From the NCBI RefSeq assembly GCF_007183175.1, contig NZ_AP019807.1, forward strand, positions 2,710,001 to 2,774,000: a stretch of DNA of 64,000 nucleotides, given 5' to 3'. How positions within the stretch are numbered: the first letter of the stretch is position 1; each line of letters opens with the position of its first letter. Source of the stretch: Microbulbifer sp. GL-2 (GTDB taxonomy: Bacteria; Pseudomonadota; Gammaproteobacteria; Pseudomonadales; Cellvibrionaceae). Positions 9,911 to 18,957 of the stretch are shown here, one piece after another. The notes under the pieces are model-generated. The model saw nothing but the letters and a program-made list of their open reading frames with translations, searched no databases and had not been told where the DNA came from. A program made the position numbers and the translations under genes.

Positions 9911-10720
9911 GTGAAGCCCGCGAGAAAAAAGCCAGCTCGAAAGAAGGGTCAGTCGCTTCGTGGAGCCAGGCCACTGGTGGACGAGGGTAGTGCAGGTACG
10001 ATTAATTGGCGCCCTTGGCTGTTATTTTTATTGATGGTAAGCCTGGCAGTTGGGCTGTTGGGTGGTGGGTATTGGTTATGGCAGCGTCTCCCAGCGATCC
10101 AGCTGAGCAAAATGGATGCGTTGGAGCAGGTCGAGGTTCGCGGCCCTTTTAATGCAGTGGCTGAGGAGCAGCTGAAAGAAATTTTGCTGCCCTATTTGCA
10201 GGAGGGTTTTTTTTCTGCGGATATTCGCGCGATGCGTACGGCGATGATGGGCAATCCCTGGATATCTACGGTGACAATCAACCGGCGCTGGCCCAGGGGA
10301 GTTGTGGTTGAGGTTACAGAGGTCCAGCCGCTGGCAGTCTGGGGTAAAGACCGCTTATTGGTGGCCAGTGGAGCCTTGTTGCCGAGACCAGCACATATGC
10401 GTGTTGGTGCACTGCCTGAACTCGCCGGAGACGTAGAGCTTGTTGAACAGATCATGTCCCAGTACCAGGCCCTCGCGGGGCTTTTAACTACGCGGGATAT
10501 GGAGGTTAAACGCTTGTCATTTGATGACCTTAGCGGTTGGCACCTGGAGTTAGTGTCGGGAATTGAATTAAAACTCGGGCATGATGCACTACTGGAGCGA
10601 GTTAATCGCTTTCTTTTCCTGAGTCGCGGATTGCTCGCGCCGCATTTAGACAAGATAGCGGGGGTAGATACCCGCTACGGTAATGCGGTAGCGGTTCAGT
10701 GGAAGAACGAACAAGAGTAA
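9911..10720 (+). CDS. ftsQ: Cell division protein FtsQ
   Basis: Bitopic inner-membrane divisome protein that links early and late division proteins (FtsB/FtsL partners). 269 aa: a short, very basic cytoplasmic tail (two KPARKK-like copies in the first 12 residues), one TM helix at about residues 35-57, then a periplasmic POTRA domain (about 65-135) and the FtsQ domain. The GTG at 9911 is the only suitable start; a nearby ATG at 9904 is in another frame. Six bases after murC, where ddlB is usually found. A gap of 111 bases separates it from ftsA; I see no clear promoter there. Confidence 0.92.
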   Translation: MKPARKKPARKKGQSLRGARPLVDEGSAGTINWRPWLLFLLMVSLAVGLLGGGYWLWQRLPAIQLSKMDALEQVEVRGPFNAVAEEQLKEILLPYLQEGFFSADIRAMRTAMMGNPWISTVTINRRWPRGVVVEVTEVQPLAVWGKDRLLVASGALLPRPAHMRVGALPELAGDVELVEQIMSQYQALAGLLTTRDMEVKRLSFDDLSGWHLELVSGIELKLGHDALLERVNRFLFLSRGLLAPHLDKIAGVDTRYGNAVAVQWKNEQE

Positions 10721-10831
10721 ACAGGGAAGCAGTGAAAGCTGCTGGTGAATATAGAATTTAAAAGCGAAGTCTGTACCCGGTTGGAATTTTGAAATAGCTC
10801 TGGGTGACAGCCGAGCGAGGTTGGAACAAAA

Positions 10832-12067
10832 ATGACACAAGTATCCGATCAGCGCATGATTGTAGGACTGGATATTGGCACTTCCAAAGTGGTCGCCATT
10901 GTCGGAGAGGCATCCGCGAGTGGAGAGCTGAATATTGTCGGTATTGGCTCCCACCGGTCGACAGGTATGAAAAAGGGTGTGGTGGTCAATATTGAGTCCA
11001 CAGTGCAATCTATTCAGCGCGCAGTGGAAGAAGCGGAGTTGATGGCAGGCTGTGAGATTCACTCTGTTTATGCCGGGATTGCCGGTAGCCATATTCGCAG
11101 CCTAAATTCCCATGGCATTGTTGCCATTAAAGATCGTGAAGTGACCCAGCAGGATCTCGATCGGGTAATTGATGCGGCACGGGCGGTTGCTATCCCGGCC
11201 GATCAGAAAATTTTGCATACGCTACCCCAGGAGTATCTGATTGATAGTCAGGAAGGGGTAAAGGAGCCTCTGGGGATGTCCGGTGTGCGCCTTGAAGCAA
11301 AAGTGCACCTGGTCAGCGGTGCGGTTAATGCAGCACAGAATATTGAAAAGTGTATTCGCCGCTGTGGCCTTGAAGTTGAGGATGTCATTCTCGAGCAGCT
11401 GGCTTCCAGCTATGCCGTACTTACTGAGGATGAAAAAGAGTTGGGCGTTTGCATGGTGGATATTGGTGGTGGTACCACTGATATTGCAGTATTTACCGGT
11501 GGTTCGATTCGCCACACTGGGGTGATTCCTATTGCGGGTGATCAGGTCACCAACGATATTGCTATGGCCCTGCGTACGCCGACACCCCATGCGGAAGATT
11601 TGAAAATAAAATATGCCTGCGCCCTGGCAAAACTCGCACGGGAAGGTGAAACCATTAAGGTGCCGAGCGTTGGAGACCGGGCACCGAGGGATTTATCCCG
11701 GCAGGCACTGGCGGAAGTAGTCGAGCCGCGCTATGACGAACTTTTCACTTTGGTGCAGGCTGAGTTGCGCCGCAGTGGTTTTGAAGACCTTTGCGCAGCG
11801 GGTGTGGTTTTAACCGGGGGGTCGTCAAAAATGGAAGGTGCAGTTGAACTGGCTGAAGAAATTTTCCATATGCCGGTAAGACTCGCAATACCACAGGGAA
11901 TTGCCGGATTGACTGATATTGTGAGCAATCCGATTTACTCCACAGGGGTTGGGTTATTGATGTACGCGATGCAGCAGGAAGAGGCCGCTGAGGGCAGAAT
12001 ACAGCCCACGCGTAACGATAATCCGTGGTGGGATAAAGTAAAGCACTGGTTTCGCGGTAATTTGTAA
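10832..12067 (+). CDS. ftsA: Cell division ATPase FtsA
   Basis: Actin-like protein that tethers FtsZ to the inner membrane and recruits later divisome proteins. 411 aa. Actin-fold phosphate-1 loop in GLDIGTSKVVAIVGE near the N-terminus, the second phosphate motif in VDIGGGTTDIAVF, and the adenosine motif in VLTGGSSKMEG. The 1C domain lies about residues 90-170, and the C-terminus (WWDKVKHWFRGNL) is an amphipathic membrane-targeting helix. Precedes ftsZ by 88 bases. Confidence 0.97.
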   Translation: MTQVSDQRMIVGLDIGTSKVVAIVGEASASGELNIVGIGSHRSTGMKKGVVVNIESTVQSIQRAVEEAELMAGCEIHSVYAGIAGSHIRSLNSHGIVAIKDREVTQQDLDRVIDAARAVAIPADQKILHTLPQEYLIDSQEGVKEPLGMSGVRLEAKVHLVSGAVNAAQNIEKCIRRCGLEVEDVILEQLASSYAVLTEDEKELGVCMVDIGGGTTDIAVFTGGSIRHTGVIPIAGDQVTNDIAMALRTPTPHAEDLKIKYACALAKLAREGETIKVPSVGDRAPRDLSRQALAEVVEPRYDELFTLVQAELRRSGFEDLCAAGVVLTGGSSKMEGAVELAEEIFHMPVRLAIPQGIAGLTDIVSNPIYSTGVGLLMYAMQQEEAAEGRIQPTRNDNPWWDKVKHWFRGNL

Positions 12068-12155
12068 TAGCGTGCAACCAGAATTAGCCGTCCCATAAGG
12101 GATTTTTTTTAGGCGTGGCTGTAAAATTCGACATGAGCAAGAAAGGGGAACAGCG

Positions 12156-13394
12156 ATGTTCGAGCTAGTTGATAGCGTACAGGATAAACCTGTCATCAAG
12201 GTAATAGGAGTCGGCGGCGGCGGTGGCAATGCTGTAAAGCATATGATTGCCAGTGACGTTGAGGGCGTGGATTTTATTTGCGCAAACACCGACGCTCAGG
12301 CGCTGAAGGATATTCAGGCACAAACGATAATGCAGCTGGGTAATACAATTACCCGGGGCTTAGGTGCCGGAGCCAACCCCGATGTTGGCCGTCAGTCAGC
12401 ACTGGAAGATCGTGATCGTATTGCCGAGGTATTGACCGGAGCGGATATGGTGTTTATCACTGCGGGTATGGGCGGTGGTACCGGTACCGGTGGTGCCCCG
12501 ATTGTTGCAGAGATTGCCAAAGAGTTGGGAATTCTTACGGTCGCAGTTGTTACCCGTCCATTTAAAATTGAGGGGCGCAAACGCACTGTGGTAGCCGAAG
12601 AGGGTATCCTCGAGCTGCGTGACAAAGTTGACTCGTTGATCACTATCCCTAATGACCGCCTGCTTGAAGTGTTGGGCAGTAAGATCACTATGAAGTCTGC
12701 CTATAAAGAGGCTGACAACGTGTTGCTGGGTGCAGTGCAGGGAATTGCCGACTTGATGATCCGCCCGGGTATCATGAACGTCGATTTTGCCGATGTGCGC
12801 ACGGTGATGTCTGAAATGGGCATGGCGATGATGGGGTCCGGTTCGGCTGTTGGTGAGAACCGCTCCCGCGAAGCCGCAGAAAAGGCCGTACGTAGCCCGC
12901 TGCTGGATAATGTCAATTTGGCTGGCGCTCGCGGTATCCTGGTAAATATTATTACTGGCAGTGAAGAGGCTGGCTGTCAGGAACTCACCCTGGGTGAATA
13001 CTCCGAAGTCGGTGAGATTGTTCAGGACATCGCTTCCGATGAAGCTACTGTGGTGATCGGTACCGCGGTAGATGACAAGCTCGGTGACGAGATGCGCGTG
13101 ACCGTGGTTGCTGCTGGCTTGGGTGAAGGAACTCCTGCGGCGCGCCCGGCAAAAGTGGTAGATAACACTCGTCGTGCTGAAGCCCGAGAGCCTCGTGAAA
13201 CACGCGATATGCGTGATATGCGTGATATGCGTGAAAGCCATGGCGCTGCGGGGCTTGTATCTCGTGAAACTGCAGATACACGCCCACGGGTGGATGTTGA
13301 GCGCCCTAAGCGCCCTGCGCCTGCGCTCAATCCGGCTGACGCTGACATGGAATACCTGGATATTCCAGCATTCCTTCGTCGCCAGGCTGATTAA
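12156..13394 (+). CDS. ftsZ: Cell division GTPase FtsZ
   Basis: Tubulin homologue that forms the Z ring. 412 aa. The GTP-binding tubulin signature GGGTGTGG is at residues 106-113 and the T7-loop region (NVDFADVRTVM) follows. After about residue 318 comes the variable linker, here strongly charged and Arg/Glu/Asp-rich with a short tandem repeat, then the conserved C-terminal peptide DIPAFLRRQAD that binds FtsA and ZipA. Start ATG 12156, with AAAGGGGAA about 9 bases upstream as Shine-Dalgarno. A long nested hairpin lies just after the stop. Confidence 0.98.
   Translation: MFELVDSVQDKPVIKVIGVGGGGGNAVKHMIASDVEGVDFICANTDAQALKDIQAQTIMQLGNTITRGLGAGANPDVGRQSALEDRDRIAEVLTGADMVFITAGMGGGTGTGGAPIVAEIAKELGILTVAVVTRPFKIEGRKRTVVAEEGILELRDKVDSLITIPNDRLLEVLGSKITMKSAYKEADNVLLGAVQGIADLMIRPGIMNVDFADVRTVMSEMGMAMMGSGSAVGENRSREAAEKAVRSPLLDNVNLAGARGILVNIITGSEEAGCQELTLGEYSEVGEIVQDIASDEATVVIGTAVDDKLGDEMRVTVVAAGLGEGTPAARPAKVVDNTRRAEAREPRETRDMRDMRDMRESHGAAGLVSRETADTRPRVDVERPKRPAPALNPADADMEYLDIPAFLRRQAD
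13203..13229 (+). repeat. In-frame 9-bp tandem repeat in the ftsZ linker
   Basis: Three copies of the 9-mer CGYGATATG run head to tail (13203-13211, 13212-13220, 13221-13229), followed by a degenerate copy. They are in frame and encode RDM three times, extending the RET/RES-flanked charged linker. This looks like a slippage-generated length polymorphism in a region known to tolerate length change. Confidence 0.85.
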
Positions 13395-13396
13395 GC

Positions 13397-13480
13397 GTCT
13401 GTACCACAGAGGCAGTACACCGCTCATGTCCACCCGATTCCAGAATCGGGTGTCGCCTCTGTGGTGCGACCTGTACAGAC
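13397..13480 (+). repeat. Three-tier nested inverted repeat after ftsZ
   Basis: Outer arms GTCTGTAC (13397-13404) and GTACAGAC (13473-13480); middle arms ACCACAGAGGC (13403-13413) and GCCTCTGTGGT (13455-13465); inner arms CACCCGATTC (13431-13440) and GAATCGGGTG (13443-13452) with a 2-base loop. All three pairs are perfect; the outer and middle arms share two bases, so not every pair can form at once. There is no T-run after it, so it is not a standard intrinsic terminator; it may stabilise the ftsZ mRNA 3' end or act as an RNA element. Confidence 0.7.
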
Positions 13481-13704
13481 TTATTCCAGGCCTTAGTGTG
13501 AGAAGGTTCTCAAATAGTGGTTCTTCCGAGAGCCCTGGGACCGACAGGTCGATAAAAATAAGATAATTAACAATTTTTTACAGTGCCCGTGGAGCTTGAG
13601 ATCTTAGAATGCTGTCTTAGCGACTGAGACGTGGCGCTCCAATCTTTGCTTGAGCTATCCTAAAAGGTAGGTGGCGGTGTGTTGAAGTGACCACCCGCTC
13701 ATAA

Positions 13705-13734
13705 TTGGTATTGGCGTCGCAATTATGCTAATAT
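13705..13734 (+). promoter_or_regulatory. Putative sigma-70 promoter of lpxC
   Basis: TTGGTA (13705-13710) and TAATAT (13729-13734) are separated by 18 bases, with TG one base ahead of the -10 (extended -10 style). It lies about 55 bases before the lpxC start, consistent with lpxC having its own transcription unit, as in other gammaproteobacteria. Confidence 0.5.
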
Positions 13735-13787
13735 CGGCGGCTTGCTGCGCTTTATGCGTAGACCACCGACTGGGAAAAGATAGTTTC

Positions 13788-14699
13788 ATGATCAAACAGC
13801 GCACGCTTAAAAATGCTATTCGCGCCACTGGCGTAGGTCTGCACACTGGTAAAAAGGTCGTCCTGACCCTTAAACCAGCACCCGTAGACACCGGCATCGT
13901 GTTCCGTAGAACCGACTTGGACCCGGTGGTTGAGATTGAGGCCCGTGCGGAGAATGTTGGGGATACCCTGCTTTCCACCACCTTGGTCAAGGGCGATGTA
14001 CGTATTGCTACCGTTGAGCACCTGCTCTCGGCCATGGCTGGACTTGGTATCGACAATGCGATTGTCGAGCTGTCCGCCCAGGAAGTGCCGATTATGGACG
14101 GTAGTGCAGGCCCATTCGTATTCCTGATTCAGTCCGCAGGTATCCAGGAGCAATCTGCAGCGAAGAAATTCCTGCGCATCAAAAAGCCGGTTACAGTTGA
14201 AGAGGGCGATAAAGTTGCCAGCTTCCTGCCCTTCGACGGCTTCAAAGTGTCTTTTACTATCGACTTCGATCACCCGGTGTTTCAGGGGCGTAACCTGACC
14301 TCCTCTGTGGATTTTTCCAGCACCTCTTTTGTTAAAGAAGTAAGCCGGGCGCGCACTTTCGGTTTTATGCACGAGATTGAATACCTGCGCTCCAAGGGGT
14401 TGGTACAGGGTGGATCAGTGGACAATGCCATTGTGATCGACCAGTATCGTATTCTGAACGAGGGTGGGTTACGTTACGAAGACGAATTTGTGAAGCACAA
14501 AATTCTCGATGCAATCGGTGACCTCTATCTTCTGGGAACCAGTGTGATCGGTGAGTTCAAGGCCTTTAAATCCGGCCACTCACTGAACAACAAGTCCCTG
14601 CGCCACCTGATGACTCAGAAGGATGCCTGGGAAATGGTAACCTTTGAGGGCGAGCAGGAGGCACCTATCTCCTATATCAAACCGATATTGGCAGTTTGA
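13788..14699 (+). CDS. lpxC: UDP-3-O-acyl-N-acetylglucosamine deacetylase LpxC
   Basis: Zinc-dependent cytoplasmic deacetylase, the first committed step of lipid A synthesis. The frame is open from 13725, but I start at ATG 13788: this gives the canonical N-terminus MIKQRTLK and 303 aa, against 305 in E. coli. Zinc ligands are H78 (in VEHLLSA), H237 and D241 (in KHKILDAIGD), and the catalytic His is H264 (SGHSLNN). It follows the dcw cluster as in pseudomonads and is closed by an intrinsic terminator right after the stop. Confidence 0.97.
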   Translation: MIKQRTLKNAIRATGVGLHTGKKVVLTLKPAPVDTGIVFRRTDLDPVVEIEARAENVGDTLLSTTLVKGDVRIATVEHLLSAMAGLGIDNAIVELSAQEVPIMDGSAGPFVFLIQSAGIQEQSAAKKFLRIKKPVTVEEGDKVASFLPFDGFKVSFTIDFDHPVFQGRNLTSSVDFSSTSFVKEVSRARTFGFMHEIEYLRSKGLVQGGSVDNAIVIDQYRILNEGGLRYEDEFVKHKILDAIGDLYLLGTSVIGEFKAFKSGHSLNNKSLRHLMTQKDAWEMVTFEGEQEAPISYIKPILAV

Positions 14700-14708
14700 T
14701 GCTCCCGC

Positions 14709-14739
14709 AAAAAGCCGGCGTCATATTGCCGGCTTTTTT
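14709..14739 (+). terminator. Intrinsic terminator after lpxC
   Basis: Arms AAAAAGCCGGC (14709-14719) and GCCGGCTTTTT (14728-14738) with an 8-base loop and a run of six T. Ten bases after the lpxC stop. Confidence 0.9.
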
Positions 14740-14890
14740 ACGTGCATGATTCACAGAGAAGCCGGCGACAATTCTGGTATCCTTAATTTAATTGGAATTG
14801 CCAAATCATTGGTATGAGGTATAGCGCTGAGATAACGTCTCATATCAGTGGCGATCAAAATTACAATATGTCGAACTTCTCCCGCTTGCT

Positions 14891-15826
14891 ATGAAAGTAA
14901 TCCTGGTCAATGAGCGCGGTGCAACCCGCAGCTTAAATTTTGGCGGCTTGAGTAAGGCGCTGCTGGGGCTGTGCCTGCTCGGTCTCCCTGTCGGTGCATT
15001 TTTTCTCGGCGCCAACCTGCCGGTAGCTAAAAGCGACCTGTTCGATGCGCGTACTGCCAAGGCCTGGGAGCGCGCCCTGCGTAAGCAGCAGGAGGAGATT
15101 GAGGGAGCCGACCAGGAAGCGCGTGAGCAGCTGGCAGCCCTGACAGTAAAGCTGGCGGAGCTACAGGCCCGCCTCACCCGTCTGGATGCCCTTGGTGAGC
15201 GACTCACAGCGGCAGCGAATCTGGATGAGGGCGAGTTCGAGTTCAGCGCTGCCCCCGCTATCGGTGGGCCAGAAGATCCCGGAATTGCCGGTGCCTCAGA
15301 ACTCCCATACCACCCCCCCGAATTTATTGATGTCATCGGTGATTTGTCACACCAGATTGATGATCGTCAGATGCAGCTCAATACGCTTGAGTCCCTGATG
15401 GCAAATCTCAAGCTTGAGGATGAGCAGTTTATCGCCGGGCGCCCGATTACCAAGGGCTGGATGTCCTCCCGCTACGGCTATCGCACCGACCCATTTACCG
15501 GGCGTCGCACCTGGCACAAGGGAGTCGATTTCGCCGGAAAAATGGGTTCAGATGTGGTTTCTGTTGCCGCTGGCGTAGTGACCTGGGCTGACGAGCGTCA
15601 CGGCTATGGTCAGCTGGTGGAGATTAACCATGGCAATGGTTATTCAACACGCTACGGGCATAATAACAACCTCAAGGTTGGCCTTGGTGATGTTGTAAAA
15701 AAGGGGCAGGTTATCGCCCAGATGGGTTCCAGTGGCCGCTCAACCGGGCCCCATGTTCACTTCGAAATCTTCAAGAACAATCGCACGGTCGATCCGGCCA
15801 GCTACATCCGCCGCACCGGCAGATAA
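14891..15826 (+). CDS. M23-family peptidoglycan metallopeptidase
   Basis: Probable cell-envelope endopeptidase (LytM/lysostaphin fold) or divisome activator of the M23 family. 311 aa: an N-terminal hydrophobic signal-anchor (about residues 22-44), a coiled-coil-like Glu/Gln/Ala-rich region (about 55-105), then the M23 domain (about 190-305). The zinc ligands are visible as HKGVD (H and D) and HVHFE (HxH), so the site looks intact and probably active. An M23 gene between lpxC and secA is the usual pseudomonad arrangement. I see no DUF721 gene beside it. Exact substrate unknown. Confidence 0.88.
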   Translation: MKVILVNERGATRSLNFGGLSKALLGLCLLGLPVGAFFLGANLPVAKSDLFDARTAKAWERALRKQQEEIEGADQEAREQLAALTVKLAELQARLTRLDALGERLTAAANLDEGEFEFSAAPAIGGPEDPGIAGASELPYHPPEFIDVIGDLSHQIDDRQMQLNTLESLMANLKLEDEQFIAGRPITKGWMSSRYGYRTDPFTGRRTWHKGVDFAGKMGSDVVSVAAGVVTWADERHGYGQLVEINHGNGYSTRYGHNNNLKVGLGDVVKKGQVIAQMGSSGRSTGPHVHFEIFKNNRTVDPASYIRRTGR

Positions 15827-15989
15827 CAACTATTCTTCCTTTACGCGTAATTGCCGGCAGCTTGGCATAAGAGTTGCCAGCGGTTGCGCCTTCCTGTTTA
15901 CTTGCACCCCACGCATAAAGGAGTGTCGGTGCAGCAATCTGCCCAGTATTGGCGCCGACAGCGCACATAAGATAAGTGGTTTCTAGATA

Positions 15990-18734
15990 ATGATTGGCAA
16001 ACTGATTAAATCGGTCTTTGGTTCAAAAAATGACCGCGAGCTGAAGCGCATGCGACGGGTCGTGGAAAAAGTCAACGCTTTGGAAGAGGATTTCCAAAAG
16101 CTGGATGACGCAGCCCTTCGCGCTAAAACAGATGAATTCAAAAAGCGTATAGCGGATGGCGAGACACTGGACCAGCTGCTGCCTGAAGCATTTGCTGCAG
16201 TGCGCGAGGCGGGCCGTCGCACCCTGGGCATGCGCCATTTTGATGTCCAGTTGATCGGTGGTATGACGCTGCACGAAGGTCGCATTGCTGAAATGCGTAC
16301 CGGTGAGGGTAAGACCCTGGTGGCAACTTTGCCAGCCTATCTGAATGCGCTGGAAAGCAAAGGTGTACATATTGTAACGGTGAACGATTACCTCGCTTCC
16401 CGTGATGCCAACTGGATGCGCCCCGTTTTTGAATTCCTCGGCCTGAGTGTGGGCGTCATTGTTTCCCAGCAGCACCCTGACGATAAAAAAGCTGCCTATG
16501 AGGCCGATATTACCTACGGCACCAATAATGAATTCGGCTTCGATTACCTGCGTGACAATATGGTGTTGCGCAAGGAGGATCGTACCCAGCGCCCACAGAA
16601 TTTTGCCATCGTGGATGAAGTGGATTCCATCCTGATTGATGAAGCGCGCACACCACTGATTATCTCCGGTGCCGCTGAAGATTCCTCGCACCTCTATATG
16701 GCCATGAACAAGCTGATCCCTCAGCTGGAGCGTGCAGAAGAGGGTGGTGAAGGCCACTATACCGTGGACGAGAAATCGCGCCAGGTGGAAATGACCGAGC
16801 AGGGGCATTTGCTGATTGAGGAGCTGCTTTCCCGCAGTGGCCTGATGAAGGAAGATGAATCCCTTTATGCACCCGGTAACCTGGGTTTACTGCACCATGT
16901 TCACGCCGCTCTTCGTGCGCATGTACTGTTTAACAAGGATGTGGACTATATCGTACAGAATGGCCAGGTGGTGCTGATTGATGAGCATACCGGTCGTACC
17001 ATGCCGGGACGTCGTTTGTCTGAAGGTCTGCATCAGGCTCTGGAAGCGAAAGAGAATGTACAGATCCAGAGCGAGAGCCAAACTCTGGCTTCCACGACCT
17101 TCCAGAACTTATTCCGCTTCTATCCAAAGCTCTCTGGTATGACAGGAACCGCGGATACCGAGGCCTTTGAATTTCAGCAGATTTACGGCCTGGATGTGGT
17201 GGTAATCCCCACTAACGTGGATATTCAGCGGGAAGATCTCAACGACCTGGTTTACCTGAGTCAAGAAGAGAAAATGGAAGCAATCATTGAGGATGTGAAG
17301 CACTGCCGTGAGAAGCAGGCGCCGATCCTTGTGGGTACTGCTTCAATTGAAACCTCTGAAGAAATGTCGCGCATGCTGCAAAAGGCGGGCATTCAGCATC
17401 AGGTTCTAAACGCCAAATACCACGAACGGGAAGCGCAGATTATTGCCCAGGCGGGGCGCCCAGGCGCGGTTACTATCGCCACTAATATGGCCGGTCGCGG
17501 TACCGATATTGTGCTGGGTGGTAATTGGGAGGCCGAAGCCGCTGAACTGGCTCAGGAGAAAGGGCGTGAGTTGGCCGAGGCTGAAATCGCCGCAGTAAAA
17601 GAGGACTGGCAGAAACGCCACGACCAGGTAATTGGGGCTGGTGGTCTGCATATTATCGGTACCGAGCGCCATGAATCCCGCCGTATCGACAACCAGCTAC
17701 GTGGTCGCGCAGGGCGCCAGGGTGATCCTGGAATGACCCGCTTCTACCTGTCCCTCGAAGACAACCTGATGCGTATTTTTGCCTCTGATCGGGTGAAAAA
17801 TTTTATGCAGATGTTGGGTATGGAGCGCGGTGAAGCCATCGAGCACCGCATGGTTTCCAATGCTATCGAGAAAGCGCAGCGTCGCGTTGAAGGTCGCAAT
17901 TTCGATATCCGTAAGCAGCTGCTGGAATACGATGATGTGGCCAACGACCAGCGCCAGGTAATTTACAGCCAGCGCAATGAACTGCTGGAAGCAGACAAGA
18001 TCAGCGATACTATTAGCGCTATTCGCGAAGATGTGGTCAACGAAGTGATTTCTGCTTCTGTGCCACCGCAGAGCGTGGAAGAGCAGTGGGATATCCCAGC
18101 GCTGGAGAAGCAGCTTTCTGGCGAATTGGGTATCGAGTTGCCGGTACAGCAATGGCTGGATGAAGATCGCACGCTACACGAAGAGAGCCTGCGTGAGAAG
18201 CTAGTTACCGCGGCCCAGGAAGCCTATGCAACCAAGGTGGCACGTATCAGCGAATCCTCTGGTGATGAAAACCTGATGCCTACGGTTGAGCGCCAGATTA
18301 TGTTGCAGGTATTGGACCAGTTGTGGAAAGAGCATCTCTCCAGCATGGATCACCTGAGAGCAGGCATTGGCCTGCGTGCATACGCGAACAAGAACCCCAA
18401 GCAGGAGTTCAAGCGCGAGTCTTTCCACCTGTTCCAGAGCATGCTGGAGAATCTCAAGCATGAAGTGGTGCGTATCCTCGCCCATGTAGAGCCGATGACC
18501 CGCGAGCAGATGGAAGAAATGGAGCAGCGTCGCCTGGAAGAGCAGCGCAAGCAGCAGCTAGAGTTGCAGCACGCTGAGGCTTCCGCCCTGCCTGAGAGTG
18601 AACCGCAGCAGCAGGCAGCTCTTGTGCCTGAGCGCCGCGGGCCGAAAGTAGGCCGCAATGACCCTTGCCCCTGTGGCTCTGGTAAGAAGTACAAGCAATG
18701 CCACGGCAAGCTGGCTTCCTCTCCTCAGAGCTAG
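15990..18734 (+). CDS. secA: Protein translocase ATPase SecA
   Basis: Motor ATPase that drives preproteins through SecYEG. 914 aa, normal for the family. Order: NBD1 with Walker A MRTGEGKT (102-109) and DEVD box (209-212), preprotein-binding domain, NBD2 (with TNMAGRGTDI and the arginine-finger region GRAGRQGDPG), helical wing and scaffold, and a C-terminal tail with the zinc-binding CPCGSGKKYKQCH that contacts SecB and lipids. 163 bases separate it from the M23 gene, and a strong terminator follows. I see no secM-like arrest gene upstream. Confidence 0.98.
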   Translation: MIGKLIKSVFGSKNDRELKRMRRVVEKVNALEEDFQKLDDAALRAKTDEFKKRIADGETLDQLLPEAFAAVREAGRRTLGMRHFDVQLIGGMTLHEGRIAEMRTGEGKTLVATLPAYLNALESKGVHIVTVNDYLASRDANWMRPVFEFLGLSVGVIVSQQHPDDKKAAYEADITYGTNNEFGFDYLRDNMVLRKEDRTQRPQNFAIVDEVDSILIDEARTPLIISGAAEDSSHLYMAMNKLIPQLERAEEGGEGHYTVDEKSRQVEMTEQGHLLIEELLSRSGLMKEDESLYAPGNLGLLHHVHAALRAHVLFNKDVDYIVQNGQVVLIDEHTGRTMPGRRLSEGLHQALEAKENVQIQSESQTLASTTFQNLFRFYPKLSGMTGTADTEAFEFQQIYGLDVVVIPTNVDIQREDLNDLVYLSQEEKMEAIIEDVKHCREKQAPILVGTASIETSEEMSRMLQKAGIQHQVLNAKYHEREAQIIAQAGRPGAVTIATNMAGRGTDIVLGGNWEAEAAELAQEKGRELAEAEIAAVKEDWQKRHDQVIGAGGLHIIGTERHESRRIDNQLRGRAGRQGDPGMTRFYLSLEDNLMRIFASDRVKNFMQMLGMERGEAIEHRMVSNAIEKAQRRVEGRNFDIRKQLLEYDDVANDQRQVIYSQRNELLEADKISDTISAIREDVVNEVISASVPPQSVEEQWDIPALEKQLSGELGIELPVQQWLDEDRTLHEESLREKLVTAAQEAYATKVARISESSGDENLMPTVERQIMLQVLDQLWKEHLSSMDHLRAGIGLRAYANKNPKQEFKRESFHLFQSMLENLKHEVVRILAHVEPMTREQMEEMEQRRLEEQRKQQLELQHAEASALPESEPQQQAALVPERRGPKVGRNDPCPCGSGKKYKQCHGKLASSPQS

Positions 18735-18772
18735 CAGTCTATAAGCGTTTTGATAGAGAGCTTTGAGTAGAG

Positions 18773-18802
18773 AAATACCCCGCCCTTAGCGGGGTATTTT
18801 TT
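18773..18802 (+). terminator. Intrinsic terminator after secA
   Basis: AAATACCCCGC pairs with GCGGGGTATTT around a 5-base loop and is followed by further T residues. About 40 bases after the secA stop. Confidence 0.9.
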
Positions 18803-18957
18803 ACATACGGTAAAAAATATTCTGCGGATATGGGTATTAATTCCGCATTAAGCTCTGTTTTTTCTTGCCTATCCCCCGATAGGCTTTAATAATGCGCCCT
18901 TTCACCCACTCTTGACCTTGGAGCAGGTCTCCTCGGAGCCTCAAAAGCGCTACTGTT

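Larger units (their letters stand above)
13395..13787. other. ftsZ-lpxC intergenic region (393 bp)
   Basis: No convincing gene. It holds a nested inverted repeat directly after ftsZ (13397-13480) and a sigma-70-like promoter for lpxC (13705-13734). A + strand frame through it (13174-13566) begins inside ftsZ in another phase and has no ribosome-binding site or family features. The remaining middle part (13481-13700) shows nothing I can name. Confidence 0.7.

Noticed and set aside
12091..12110. Terminator between ftsA and ftsZ
   Set aside because: TCCC-ATAA-GGGA followed by T8, but the stem is only 4 bp, too weak to call.
12396..13433. 345-aa - strand frame opposite ftsZ
   Set aside because: Antisense to ftsZ; the repeated HIT/HAY residues simply mirror the RDM repeat.
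13725..13787. Longer N-terminus for LpxC
   Set aside because: The extra 21 residues overlap the predicted promoter -10 and do not match the family N-terminus.
14845..15336. DUF721-type gene antisense to the M23 peptidase gene
   Set aside because: DUF721 was expected near lpxC/secA, but this frame is Ser/Arg/Ala-rich and the mirror of the M23 coiled-coil region.
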